Positions 1 to 7,175 of a stretch of DNA of 13,571 nt are shown one piece after another. Position numbers and translations under genes: made by a program. Source of the DNA: Candidatus Heimdallarchaeota archaeon (GTDB taxonomy: Archaea > Asgardarchaeota > Heimdallarchaeia > Heimdallarchaeales > Kariarchaeaceae); assembly GCA_021399405.1 (NCBI GenBank), contig JAAFKL010000167.1:1-13571 (forward strand), in the 5' to 3' direction. Position 1 is the stretch's first letter. Every line of letters starts with the position of its first letter. Under the pieces are notes generated by a model, which searched no databases, was not told where the DNA came from, and saw nothing but the letters and a program-made list of their open reading frames with translations.

Positions 1-521
1 GCTGCCATGAGATGAACAATATTAGCATAACCAAATCCATAGCTATCGTAAATGAAACCAGCAATTGTTATTGCAGTGGATACGCCAAATAGATTGATCG
101 CCATGAAATAATTATTCGTTTTTCCCCGATCTCTTACTGGAAAATATGCAGTTCTTAGAAAGTAATCACCATTTGCAAATGCACTATTAGATAGACCATT
201 AACTGATCTTGATATTGCAAAAGCATTTGATGATTGGGCCAAGGCCATTCCCACAGATGTAGCAGAATTTACCACAAGGGAGGATAATGCAAGCTTTTTT
301 GGTACTTCAAATCGATCAATCAACCTTCCCCAGAATATTTGAAATGAACCGAGAAGGCTGATAATTCCTACGAATAAACCGAGTTCAAAGTTGGTACCAC
401 CAAAGTGTATGAATACGAGTGGAAAAAAAGTTCCAATTAATCCCTCGGCAAGTCCTAGCAAGAAGGTAAGCATGAACCAAGGCTTATAATTAAATCCAGA
501 TTCTTCCTTTATCGAATTCAA
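1..521 (-). CDS. MFS transporter, N-terminal part (runs off left edge)
   Basis: Reading the minus strand from a TTG at 519-521 gives 173 open codons that continue past the window edge, so only the N-terminal part is present. The protein begins LNSIKEESGFNYKPWFMLTF (Met if initiated at TTG) and has several hydrophobic helices. Residues 65-76 (GRLIDRFEVPKK) match the major-facilitator loop 2-3 signature G-x3-D-R-x4-K-K, which is the main evidence for the family. The substrate cannot be read from this part. The ATG at 544-546 is in another frame and meets a stop after four codons. In the correct frame a TGA lies nine codons upstream of the TTG, so TTG is the best start, and a TATA-like element sits about 30 bp before it. 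The next in-frame ATG is residue 17, which would cut into the first membrane helix. Confidence 0.8.
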   Translation of the reverse strand, partial: MNSIKEESGFNYKPWFMLTFLLGLAEGLIGTFFPLVFIHFGGTNFELGLFVGIISLLGSFQIFWGRLIDRFEVPKKLALSSLVVNSATSVGMALAQSSNAFAISRSVNGLSNSAFANGDYFLRTAYFPVRDRGKTNNYFMAINLFGVSTAITIAGFIYDSYGFGYANIVHLMA

Positions 522-547
522 GTCTAAAATATTAGGTAACTTTCATT

Positions 548-555
548 AATATAAA
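548..555 (-). promoter_or_regulatory. TATA-like element of the MFS gene
   Basis: On the minus strand this reads TTTATATT. It lies about 30 bp upstream of the TTG start at 521, so transcription would begin at or just before the start codon (leaderless or nearly so), as is common in archaea. No ribosome site is seen before the TTG, which fits. Confidence 0.5.
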
Positions 556-840
556 GGCATACATAGTTACTTTTAGCCCTTAATTATTTCTTAATCTTTA
601 GTATTTTTTCGATTTTCGAAAAGTCTAGGAACGTAATTTCGGTTATCTTTTTTACAAAGAATCTTACATATTGTCCATATTCACCAATCATATTACAATG
701 TCGATTTTATCTATTTTGTTTATTGGTATGTTGAGATTGTATTTGATCCTAAATTCAAATCAGTGAAGTATTATTTTATTAATCTGTTAATTATATCTAT
801 GTGGCAACTAAATTGAATATTAGAATTTTAATTATAACGA
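556..840. other. Intergenic region, AT-rich, no gene seen
   Basis: This is the stretch between the methyltransferase stop and the MFS promoter. I see no open frame of note and no convincing terminator with a T-run on the minus strand. The only local symmetry is a short palindrome TTTTCGAAAA near 613-622. The 10-mer TTTTAATTAT occurs at 826-835 and again at 846-855, but both copies are low-complexity AT. Confidence 0.5.
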
Positions 841-1626
841 TTAAGTTTTAATTATCTTAAGCATAATATTACGATCTTTCCATGTAATATTTTCCAAATC
901 AATGAATTGTTGACGTAATTCGAGTTTAAATCTGGTTGACATTTCTATAAATTCCTCATGATCATAAAACGAGAAAGTGGAGTAATGATGGGACTCAGCT
1001 TTGTATATCAATTGGTCAAAACTTTCAGATCGATTATATGTGAAGAATATTATGTTATCAAGCTCTAAACCATCAACTTGATATATTATATTCTCTAATT
1101 TAGAAAGTGAATACAATCTTGATTCATAAAGATTGAAATTCGGAAAATGTTTCCCCCAAATTGACCTTTCATTCTGATTAGAAGTTCGAGTGTAGAGAAA
1201 AGCGGTCCCGTTTTTCTTTAATAATTTCTTAATTATCGATAGTGTTTTACTGATATTGAAATGATGTAAAGCATTAAATGATAATACCACATCAAATAGT
1301 CCGTAATGTAAATTATCTACATGCTCAATTTCACAATATACCGCATGAAAATTGTAATGATTATTTTCTTTCAGATTACAAATAAATTGTTCTAACATGG
1401 CTTGATTCGCATCAAGCCCCGTTAATACGCAAGACTTATCAATCTCATTAAGTAATAAATTGTCATATCTACCAGCTCCACACCCAAGGTCAATTAGTTT
1501 TAGATTTTCTCTTGATTTGAGTTGACTAATTATGTAAGAAATTGGCTGATAATCAGTTGTTCTCAAATCTAGATAGATCGTAGCTACTTGAGAAAAGTGA
1601 TTATCATCTATTAGTTCACTTTTCAT
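841..1626 (-). CDS. Class I SAM-dependent methyltransferase
   Basis: This 261-residue soluble protein has the Rossmann-fold methyltransferase signature. Motif I is at 45-53 (IDLGCGAGR), the acidic residue that binds the SAM ribose is D72 in GLDAN, and the motif IV region is at 111-122 (FDVVLSFNALHH). The N-terminal 'VATIYLDLR' stretch is typical of the small-molecule methyltransferases of the Methyltransf_11/25 type. The C-terminal 100 residues, which would set the acceptor, are not recognised, so the substrate is unknown. The ATG start is supported by AGGTGA eight bases upstream and a TATA-like element about 30 bp upstream. It has no operon partner: the MFS gene follows on the same strand after a gap of about 320 bp with its own promoter. 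Confidence 0.85.
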   Translation of the reverse strand: MKSELIDDNHFSQVATIYLDLRTTDYQPISYIISQLKSRENLKLIDLGCGAGRYDNLLLNEIDKSCVLTGLDANQAMLEQFICNLKENNHYNFHAVYCEIEHVDNLHYGLFDVVLSFNALHHFNISKTLSIIKKLLKKNGTAFLYTRTSNQNERSIWGKHFPNFNLYESRLYSLSKLENIIYQVDGLELDNIIFFTYNRSESFDQLIYKAESHHYSTFSFYDHEEFIEMSTRFKLELRQQFIDLENITWKDRNIMLKIIKT

Positions 1627-1655
1627 AAAATTTCACCTAATATTTCAAAAATATT

Positions 1656-1666
1656 GATATATAATT
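1656..1666 (-). promoter_or_regulatory. TATA-like element of the methyltransferase gene
   Basis: The minus strand reads AATTATATATC about 30 bp before the ATG at 1626. Unlike its neighbours, this gene also has a near-perfect anti-16S motif, AGGTGA at 1633-1638, so its leader is probably short and carries a ribosome site. Confidence 0.5.
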
Positions 1667-2020
1667 TGTAAATGCTTAGTAAGAAAGGATATCTTGCTAA
1701 GTTAATAATACTTTCTATGACTTACTGAACGGCGATTAGAATGCTTGGGGTCATAATAATTTACATTTTATCAAAAAAATATAACAAATCCGCATCATAA
1801 ATACAAACATATTTACTTTCTAATAAGAAAATTCAATTCATCTTCAATAGAGTTGTAATTGTGATACTTTGTCAATAAATTAAGGATATCAGCATGCTTT
1901 CATATGATAAAAACTTCACAATAAACCTAACAGCACTCGAGTATAGGAAAATTAAATTTATTTATTGCTAACTCAAATTCAAATTTATGTGCATCGATCC
2001 TTCTCTCCTATGGAATCTAA
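1667..2020. other. Intergenic region between divergent genes, no gene seen
   Basis: This lies between the minus-strand methyltransferase and the plus-strand membrane protein. It is AT-rich with frequent stops in all frames. I see no RNA gene, strong hairpin or repeat. Promoters of the two flanking genes lie at its ends. Confidence 0.45.
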
Positions 2021-2032
2021 TTATAATATATT
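2021..2032 (+). promoter_or_regulatory. Probable TATA element for the 7-helix membrane protein gene
   Basis: TTATAATATATT lies about 52 bp before the GTG start. A start of transcription 25 bp downstream would give a leader of roughly 30 nt. This is weaker than the other promoters because of the distance and the AT-rich background. Confidence 0.35.
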
Positions 2033-2083
2033 CGAAGATAATGAAGCAGGTGAATATCCATAGTTGATTCAACACAACTAACT

Positions 2084-2932
2084 GTGATTTTAAGCCTTCT
2101 ACTTCTTATTCCGATATACATTCAAATAAGAAATTACTATATCGTGAAATCTAACAGTTATTTGCTATTTACAATGGTATTTGTATTATCAATGCTTAAT
2201 CAGATATTAGTTTCAATCGATTTTGATATATACATTATCGAGGTAGTGATAAGCCTTAGTTTTGCATTGTTTCACTTAATAATAATTCATTTATCCTCTG
2301 AATTTATTAATCATAAGTTAAAAATCTCCATGAATATTTGGAAAATTTATGCCATATTGACGTTTGTAGGCCTTGTTACAGTTAAATATTTGGTATTCTA
2401 TGATATAATTTCTGAAGATTATTCCACACTCAAATTCATTGTTGGAAGCCCTCTTAGAACTATGGCTGGAATTAGTATGATTTATGGGCTATCGAGATCC
2501 AACCTAATAATTAAATCGCCAAGAACCACCTTTATTAAAAATTGGTGGATTATTACAGGGTTGATATTAACGCTAACTGGGATTATCGAGTTTGGAGTAT
2601 ACGGTCTTGATATATATTATAATGCAGTCAATGGTGAAAATTCTCCCCTATCAATAAGCATTGCCGAAAATATAGGCTATGCCCGAGAAACCTCCTTGAC
2701 TCTAATAGTAAGTATAATTGCTATTTTTTTCCCTGAAGCAATGTTACTTTCTCATACTCAAGTTCTCAAGTCTGCTAAATTATACGATTTAATATCAGAA
2801 ACTCAAGAAACGGAAAAGGAATTAGTATCAAAATCAATATTTAGATTAGAGAGCTCAGATGTATTAATAGAGTATATCAAGAGTCTACCTGATGATATTA
2901 TTGATAGTTTAGATAGAAGAAAATCAAATTAA
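2084..2932 (+). CDS. Orphan seven-helix membrane protein, function unknown
   Basis: The 282-residue product has about seven hydrophobic segments at roughly 1-15, 27-45, 49-70, 85-105, 116-137, 155-178 and 203-222. A charged tail of about 60 residues follows (223-282) and is probably cytoplasmic. The layout resembles the seven-helix sensory input modules found in front of archaeal and bacterial signalling domains, but the chain ends after the linker-like tail with no kinase, cyclase or HTH domain. I do not recognise a family motif. The GTG start puts the first helix at the N-terminus. An upstream TTG at 2064 is out of frame and soon hits a stop. It stands alone, with 84 bp to the next gene, which has its own TATA-like element. 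Confidence 0.7.
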   Translation: MILSLLLLIPIYIQIRNYYIVKSNSYLLFTMVFVLSMLNQILVSIDFDIYIIEVVISLSFALFHLIIIHLSSEFINHKLKISMNIWKIYAILTFVGLVTVKYLVFYDIISEDYSTLKFIVGSPLRTMAGISMIYGLSRSNLIIKSPRTTFIKNWWIITGLILTLTGIIEFGVYGLDIYYNAVNGENSPLSISIAENIGYARETSLTLIVSIIAIFFPEAMLLSHTQVLKSAKLYDLISETQETEKELVSKSIFRLESSDVLIEYIKSLPDDIIDSLDRRKSN

Positions 2933-2986
2933 TTTCAAAATAGCTATAGATTGGACTTATCCGTAATCATGAAAAATTTTACCGAT

Positions 2987-2994
2987 AAATAAAT
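2987..2994 (+). promoter_or_regulatory. TATA-like element of the dehydrogenase gene
   Basis: AAATAAAT, preceded by ACCGAT, lies about 25-30 bp before the ATG at 3017. No Shine-Dalgarno motif is visible, so the transcript is probably leaderless. Confidence 0.4.
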
Positions 2995-3016
2995 TCAATA
3001 ATAAATAAACGAAAAG

Positions 3017-4000
3017 ATGCTTATGAAAGCAATAGTTTTGGTTAAATACGGATCACCTGTAGAACTTGAATTTAAAGAGGTTGAAACCCCCAATCCCCAA
3101 GATGATGAAGTCAAAGTAAAAATTGTGTCAGCTTCTGTAAATGCAACTGATTTTGAAATTATGAGAGGGAACTTCTTCGTTCGTATTTCTAGGGGACTTC
3201 GAAATCCACGTAATATAACACTTGGTTGTGATTTTGCAGGTCGGGTCGAATCAGTGGGAAAAAATGTTACTCAGTTTAAATCGGGAGATGAGGTTCATGC
3301 AGATTTAATGTACCAAAAACCATCATACGGCGCATTTGCGGAGTATGTGTGTATTCCTGAAAAAAGGTTACGGATGAAACCTGCTACCATGACATTTGAC
3401 GAAGCTTCAACAATACCACAAGCTGGTGTTCTAGCTTTACAGGGAATTAAAGGTAAAACACCTCCTACTCCAGGTCAAGAAGTCTTAATTAATGGGGCAG
3501 GTGGTGGCGTCGGAACATTTGCGATTCAGATTGCGAAATATTATGGAGCTGAAGTAACAGCTGTGGATAATGCTATTAAATTTGAAATGATGCAATCTCT
3601 AGGTGCAGATCATGTTATTGACTATACTCAGGAAGATTTTACTAAAAACAATAAACAATATGATCTGATTCTTGATGTTATTGCAAGGAAGTCTGTTAAT
3701 GCATATAGGCGATCATTGAACCCAAATGGAAGTTATAGAATGGTGGGTGGAACAACTAGAAGAATTTTCGGAACATTGATCTTTGGATCTCTCCTTTCAC
3801 TAATTTCAAGTAAAAAAATTGGTCTTATGATGGGAAGACCAAACGATAAGGAAGATATGGAATTTTTAACAGAACTATTTGAAGCCAAAAAAGTAATACC
3901 TGTTATAGATAAAAAATATTCATTGAATGGAGTTCCTGAAGCTATCAAATACCTTGAAGATGGACATGCAATTGGTAAGATAATTATATCAATGGAGTAA
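3017..4000 (+). CDS. NAD(P)-dependent zinc-free MDR oxidoreductase (quinone-oxidoreductase type)
   Basis: The 327-residue protein has the full medium-chain dehydrogenase/reductase layout and the usual length. It has a GroES-like N-terminal domain with the 'GCDFAGRVESVG' core (70-81) and a Rossmann domain whose dinucleotide loop is NGAGGGVG (159-166). Asp184, in 'TAVDN' at the end of the second strand, would favour NADH over NADPH. The zinc-binding cysteines and histidine of alcohol dehydrogenases are absent, which places it with zinc-independent quinone or enone reductases. The substrate cannot be assigned. Two starts are possible: ATG at 3017 or ATG at 3023 (MKAIV, the common family beginning). 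It converges with the minus-strand sensor-like gene, with only 10 bp between the two stop codons. Confidence 0.88.
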   Translation: MLMKAIVLVKYGSPVELEFKEVETPNPQDDEVKVKIVSASVNATDFEIMRGNFFVRISRGLRNPRNITLGCDFAGRVESVGKNVTQFKSGDEVHADLMYQKPSYGAFAEYVCIPEKRLRMKPATMTFDEASTIPQAGVLALQGIKGKTPPTPGQEVLINGAGGGVGTFAIQIAKYYGAEVTAVDNAIKFEMMQSLGADHVIDYTQEDFTKNNKQYDLILDVIARKSVNAYRRSLNPNGSYRMVGGTTRRIFGTLIFGSLLSLISSKKIGLMMGRPNDKEDMEFLTELFEAKKVIPVIDKKYSLNGVPEAIKYLEDGHAIGKIIISME

Positions 4001-4010
4001 AGAGTTTTCG

Positions 4011-4664
4011 TTATAATGTATTTAGTTTGGAAATCAACTTCGAGTGACTCTTTACAAAGAAATTTAGAAGATGTAATTGAAAAGTCATAATAATCGACCC
4101 TAATATTGATAGAATCAAAATTTCATAGCTCTGCAGGAATTCTGGCAAAGTCCACTGAATTGAGATATCTTCATTAAGTCTTTTATTAAATACTAATTCA
4201 TATACAGGCTCCACTCTAAGGACTATCGCAATCATCAGAAAACCAAATGTGAGGATAAAAAATCCCGTGGAAATCCAAAAAATCGCAAGCAAGTAAATTA
4301 AATAAATCCAAGTTGACTGCTGCCTAATTAAAAAAGCATAATTTTGAAAAAACCCCCATTCAGGTATTTTGAAATCAGAATTTACTTCTTCAGGCTGACC
4401 TGTGATCTTATTTGATACAAGAGCAATGAAAAGAACATAATTTCTTAAACTTCGCAAAAAGTAGTAATTCAGTGGTATCCCCAATAATACGACAAATAGA
4501 GCTACTGAAGTAATAAAACCTGTAAACACGTAAATATATGCTAAGATACCAATAGGAAACAAAGTTAGGCTGAAGACTAGATTTTTGTATGTCTGTTTGC
4601 TCTTGTAAATGTCAAAAAAAAACTTCTTAAGATGAGACATAAAACCATTAGTTTCAATCGTCAC
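4011..4664 (-). CDS. Membrane protein resembling the 'putative sensor' domain (PF13796-like)
   Basis: The protein has up to 217 residues. Two similar hydrophobic blocks (about 28-70 and 117-150) each begin with an aromatic/Leu-rich helix and a Pro/Gly turn, and a final helix lies at 180-203. The pattern 'LFPIGILAYIYVFTGF...LLGIPL' resembles the four-helix sensor domain that precedes histidine kinases in archaea and actinobacteria; this is family recall, not a search. No kinase or DNA-binding domain follows. The longest frame starts with GTG at 4664. An ATG at residue 9 (4640) is also credible, because a TATA-like TTATTTAAT at about 4674-4682 is too close to the GTG. It lies 114 bp downstream of the Hdr operon on the same strand, with no clear terminator between, so read-through is possible. 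Confidence 0.65.
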   Translation of the reverse strand: MTIETNGFMSHLKKFFFDIYKSKQTYKNLVFSLTLFPIGILAYIYVFTGFITSVALFVVLLGIPLNYYFLRSLRNYVLFIALVSNKITGQPEEVNSDFKIPEWGFFQNYAFLIRQQSTWIYLIYLLAIFWISTGFFILTFGFLMIAIVLRVEPVYELVFNKRLNEDISIQWTLPEFLQSYEILILSILGSIIMTFQLHLLNFFVKSHSKLISKLNTL

Positions 4665-4744
4665 TTTATTTATCCATTAAATAACTTTGGGGGTTTTTTG
4701 ATATTAGTTAAGTTTGAATTTTTTGTTTAGAAATCAAAGAACTA

Positions 4745-4787
4745 GGCCCATCTCCACCCATTTTGTCTTATAATTCTGTTATATCTC
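4745..4787 (-). repeat. Degenerate duplicate of the CCG-domain end (copy A)
   Basis: This segment just past the end of the Fe-S gene resembles 5098-5143 within the gene. Positions 4750-4761 match 5103-5114 with one mismatch, and 4767-4787 match 5123-5143 with two mismatches. The block between them differs by exactly three bases. Read in the equivalent frame on the minus strand, it encodes a relic DITEL-stop-DKMGGDGPS, against DITELLDYAMGGDSPN in the gene. The present stop codon (4779-4781) lies inside the copy but in a shifted frame. Confidence 0.75.
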
Positions 4788-6383
4788 AAAATCACCAAGT
4801 GTCTTGAGAATTTTCACAAATGTAGTTAATAGATCCCTCTCATCGTCACTTACTTTGTAATCTTTATGTGCTTCAATTCTTACAGCATCAAGCATTTGAG
4901 TTCTAAGTGTTTTTAGCTTTGAACTTTCTATCTCATCTATTATACCGTCTTCAGAGGCTTTTGCCAAATATTTATCATATTCAGCTCCAGCCAATTTGAC
5001 TGATTCTAATATATTTTTCTCATCCTCGGTGATAACACCATCTGTTTCAGCTTGAGCAACAAGTCGCTTATACAATTCTGAAAATAATACTGGATTGGGA
5101 CTATCCCCACCCATGGCATAATCTAATAATTCTGTAATATCTCTGACAACTAGTTTGCCTTCATTACCTGTTGCTTTCACTCCATCCTCAAAACGAGAGA
5201 CTTCATATGGACAAGTTACCGCAAGAATTGTTGAGCCAGTTTCGGCTGCTTCTCTTGCTCTTCTATCGGATAAACGTTCTGGCATCATATGAATAAGGTC
5301 TATATATTGGCCTCCTCCGCCCCCTCCACAGCAGTAACCGTTCTCTTTGCATCGACCCATTTCAACTAGCTCGACACCAGGTATGGCTTTGAGTAACTCA
5401 CGAGGTGCATCATATTCGCCATTGTGTCTACCAAGATAACATGGATCGTGGAAGGTAATTTTTGCTGGAATTTCACGAACAAATAACGATTTTATTTTAT
5501 CTATATGGTCCATCATCATCTGTGTGTAATGACGAACTGGGTACTCTTTACCACCATTTACTTTTGGATATTCGTTTAGAATAGCGTTGTAAGCGTGAGG
5601 TCCAGTAACTACTATTTCACCAAATTCATACTTGTCAAATGCTGCCATATTTTTCTCAGCTAACATTTCAAATAATCCTTTTTCACCGGCAAGTCTTTGA
5701 GAATCTCCATCAGATTGTTCTTCTGCGCCCAAAATCGCAAAATCGATATCTAACCGTTTAAAGATACGAGCCATGGCCTTTGCGGTGTCTTTTCCTCTCA
5801 CATGGTAAGCAGGATAATCACCAACAAACCACAACCAATCTGCTTTCCGATCTATTTTCTTGAATATTGGGACATCTAAACTTTCATCTTCTTTAATCCA
5901 AGCGGTTCGTTTACGAGGGGATTCACCCATTGGATTTCCATAGCGTCCAGAGTTCTCTAATGCCAATTCCAATTCCTTTGGAACATTGGTTCCATCTAAA
6001 ATTGCTTGTTCCCGAACAGCTGGCATGATTTTCATAAAGTCAACTTCCTTAGGACATACCCTGAGGCAATTTCCGCATGTAGTGCATAGCCAGAGGTTGT
6101 CGTCCTCAAAAAGATCCACACCGGTCTCTGTCATTCGAATTACTTTTCTGGGCCCATAATTATTATTAACATGATCAACAGGACATACTGCCGTACATTG
6201 GGCACAAGAATAGCAGTATCCAAAGGATTCCGCTCCGGGAAGGTCTCGAACTTTGTCTTTTAGATCAAAACTATAATCAGTAATGACACGTTCCAGAAAC
6301 ATTCTGTTCCACTTGCCGGAAATATCAATTCCATCAACTACGGCATGTTCTAGTTCGAGTATTCTTTCTTTTTCAACTTTCAT
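4779..6383 (-). CDS. Fused HdrC/HdrB-like Fe-S protein (HdrD layout, sHdrC2-B2 position) with degenerate first CCG half and C-terminal extension
   Basis: This 534-residue cytoplasmic Fe-S protein has a dicluster ferredoxin region: Cys57/60/63/67 and Cys100/103/106/110, each followed by Pro, which should bind two [4Fe-4S] clusters. Residues about 182-285 have the fold pattern of a CCG domain but no cluster cysteines: WFVGD, EEQSDGD and VVTGPHAYN stand where Cys-bearing motifs are usual. The second CCG domain has C315, C345, C351-C352 followed by a run of glycines, and C391. The usual final CPxC reads CPYE. Residues 430-534 form an acidic helical extension with three repeats of the type DGxIxxDExxLL. 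The gene is last in the operon. Its ATG overlaps the previous stop as ATGA, with GAGGT seven bases upstream. By position it corresponds to C2-B2 of sHdr loci; by layout it is also HdrD/GlpC-like. A role as electron carrier in the HdrABC-like complex is inferred. Confidence 0.85.
   Translation of the reverse strand: MKVEKERILELEHAVVDGIDISGKWNRMFLERVITDYSFDLKDKVRDLPGAESFGYCYSCAQCTAVCPVDHVNNNYGPRKVIRMTETGVDLFEDDNLWLCTTCGNCLRVCPKEVDFMKIMPAVREQAILDGTNVPKELELALENSGRYGNPMGESPRKRTAWIKEDESLDVPIFKKIDRKADWLWFVGDYPAYHVRGKDTAKAMARIFKRLDIDFAILGAEEQSDGDSQRLAGEKGLFEMLAEKNMAAFDKYEFGEIVVTGPHAYNAILNEYPKVNGGKEYPVRHYTQMMMDHIDKIKSLFVREIPAKITFHDPCYLGRHNGEYDAPRELLKAIPGVELVEMGRCKENGYCCGGGGGGQYIDLIHMMPERLSDRRAREAAETGSTILAVTCPYEVSRFEDGVKATGNEGKLVVRDITELLDYAMGGDSPNPVLFSELYKRLVAQAETDGVITEDEKNILESVKLAGAEYDKYLAKASEDGIIDEIESSKLKTLRTQMLDAVRIEAHKDYKVSDDERDLLTTFVKILKTLGDFEI
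5098..5143 (-). repeat. Original copy (B) of the duplicated CCG-domain end
   Basis: This encodes residues about 414-429 (DITELLDYAMGGDSPN) of the Fe-S protein. It is the intact partner of the degenerate copy at 4745-4787. The two copies bracket the roughly 310-bp region that encodes the C-terminal extension. Confidence 0.75.
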
Positions 6384-7153
6384 AAAATAACCTCATATCT
6401 TGTTATATCCTTAATTGGGCTGATTCTTAATAGACGAAGTATTAATTCAATCATATTGGGTAGAATCGTATTAAATTCCTTTGTCATTCGCATACGCAAC
6501 ACCGTATACATGTATACAGCATACACAGCGCACAAAAAAACATAGGTTTCAAATTTTGAAGTTTTAACCATACTGGCCTCTCTAATACCTAATTCAGTCG
6601 CAATTTTATCTATTTCCTCAATTGCTGACCCTATCATTAAGTATTGACTACCATAGGTTGGTTGTTCTAAAATTTTACCATCATCCAAAACTAGTGTTAA
6701 TGCTCCTGTGAACTTTTTAGGTTCATACATCCACGTTGTCCATAACCAATATTGGTTAGGGTCATAGAAACACAGTATTTCACTAGCTAAGTCGAATGGT
6801 TGTTTTACAGATAATTCTGTTTGTACATTTTGGCAAAATTGATTAAATCTAAAGACGAGCGTATCTTCTCCATGTAAAAGCTCACTTGTTTGTTGAGCAA
6901 ATATCTTAAGCTGGCTATCAGTCCATTTTTTAGATATACTTCTGATAGAGAAAATTGATTTGATAATATCTCTAATTTCTATTTCGTTAAGATTGAGAAC
7001 ACTATCTGGATTCAACTGTTTCTTAAAATAATTTGATTTTATGTCTAGCTTTACACCAATGTCATGCAAAATGTTAGGGGCAACCTCATTGTAGACCTGC
7101 GCGATAAAATCGTAAGTTGTGTGTTTATCAATCTTAAGTTCAATTTCGGTCAT
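6380..7153 (-). CDS. Conserved-position unknown protein of the Hdr-like operon (sHdr 'hyp' slot)
   Basis: With the chosen ATG the product has 257 residues. I recognise no cofactor motif or catalytic signature. It is mostly helical, with an aromatic block 'CFYDPNQYWLWTTWMYEP' followed by TGAL and a short hydrophobic stretch YVFLCAVYAVYMYTVL near the C-terminus, which may be buried or membrane-touching. A longer frame reaches TTG at 7186 inside the HdrA-like gene, but the ATG at 7151-7153 has GGAG seven bases upstream and clears the previous stop by 22 bp, so I prefer it. The stop overlaps the next start as ATGA, so translational coupling with the Fe-S protein is likely. sHdr operons carry a hypothetical gene at exactly this place between hdrA and hdrC2. 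Its position suggests an assembly or structural part, but the function is unknown. Confidence 0.75.
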   Translation of the reverse strand: MTEIELKIDKHTTYDFIAQVYNEVAPNILHDIGVKLDIKSNYFKKQLNPDSVLNLNEIEIRDIIKSIFSIRSISKKWTDSQLKIFAQQTSELLHGEDTLVFRFNQFCQNVQTELSVKQPFDLASEILCFYDPNQYWLWTTWMYEPKKFTGALTLVLDDGKILEQPTYGSQYLMIGSAIEEIDKIATELGIREASMVKTSKFETYVFLCAVYAVYMYTVLRMRMTKEFNTILPNMIELILRLLRISPIKDITRYEVIL

Positions 7154-7160
7154 TCGATTA

Positions 7161-7164
7161 CTCC
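7161..7164 (-). promoter_or_regulatory. Ribosome binding site that decides the start of the unknown operon gene
   Basis: GGAG on the minus strand lies seven bases before the ATG at 7153 and just after the HdrA-like stop. The competing TTG at 7186 has no such motif. Confidence 0.55.
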
Positions 7165-7175
7165 AAAATAATAAA

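Noticed and set aside
544..546. ATG on the minus strand as start of the MFS gene
   Set aside because: It is out of frame with the transporter and hits TAA after four codons.
826..855. Direct repeat TTTTAATTAT with a 20-bp period at the methyltransferase end
   Set aside because: Low-complexity AT sequence; one copy is explained by the Lys/Ile codons at the gene's end.
3733..3948. Minus-strand open frame opposite the dehydrogenase
   Set aside because: It lies wholly inside the Rossmann-domain coding region on the other strand and has no features of its own.
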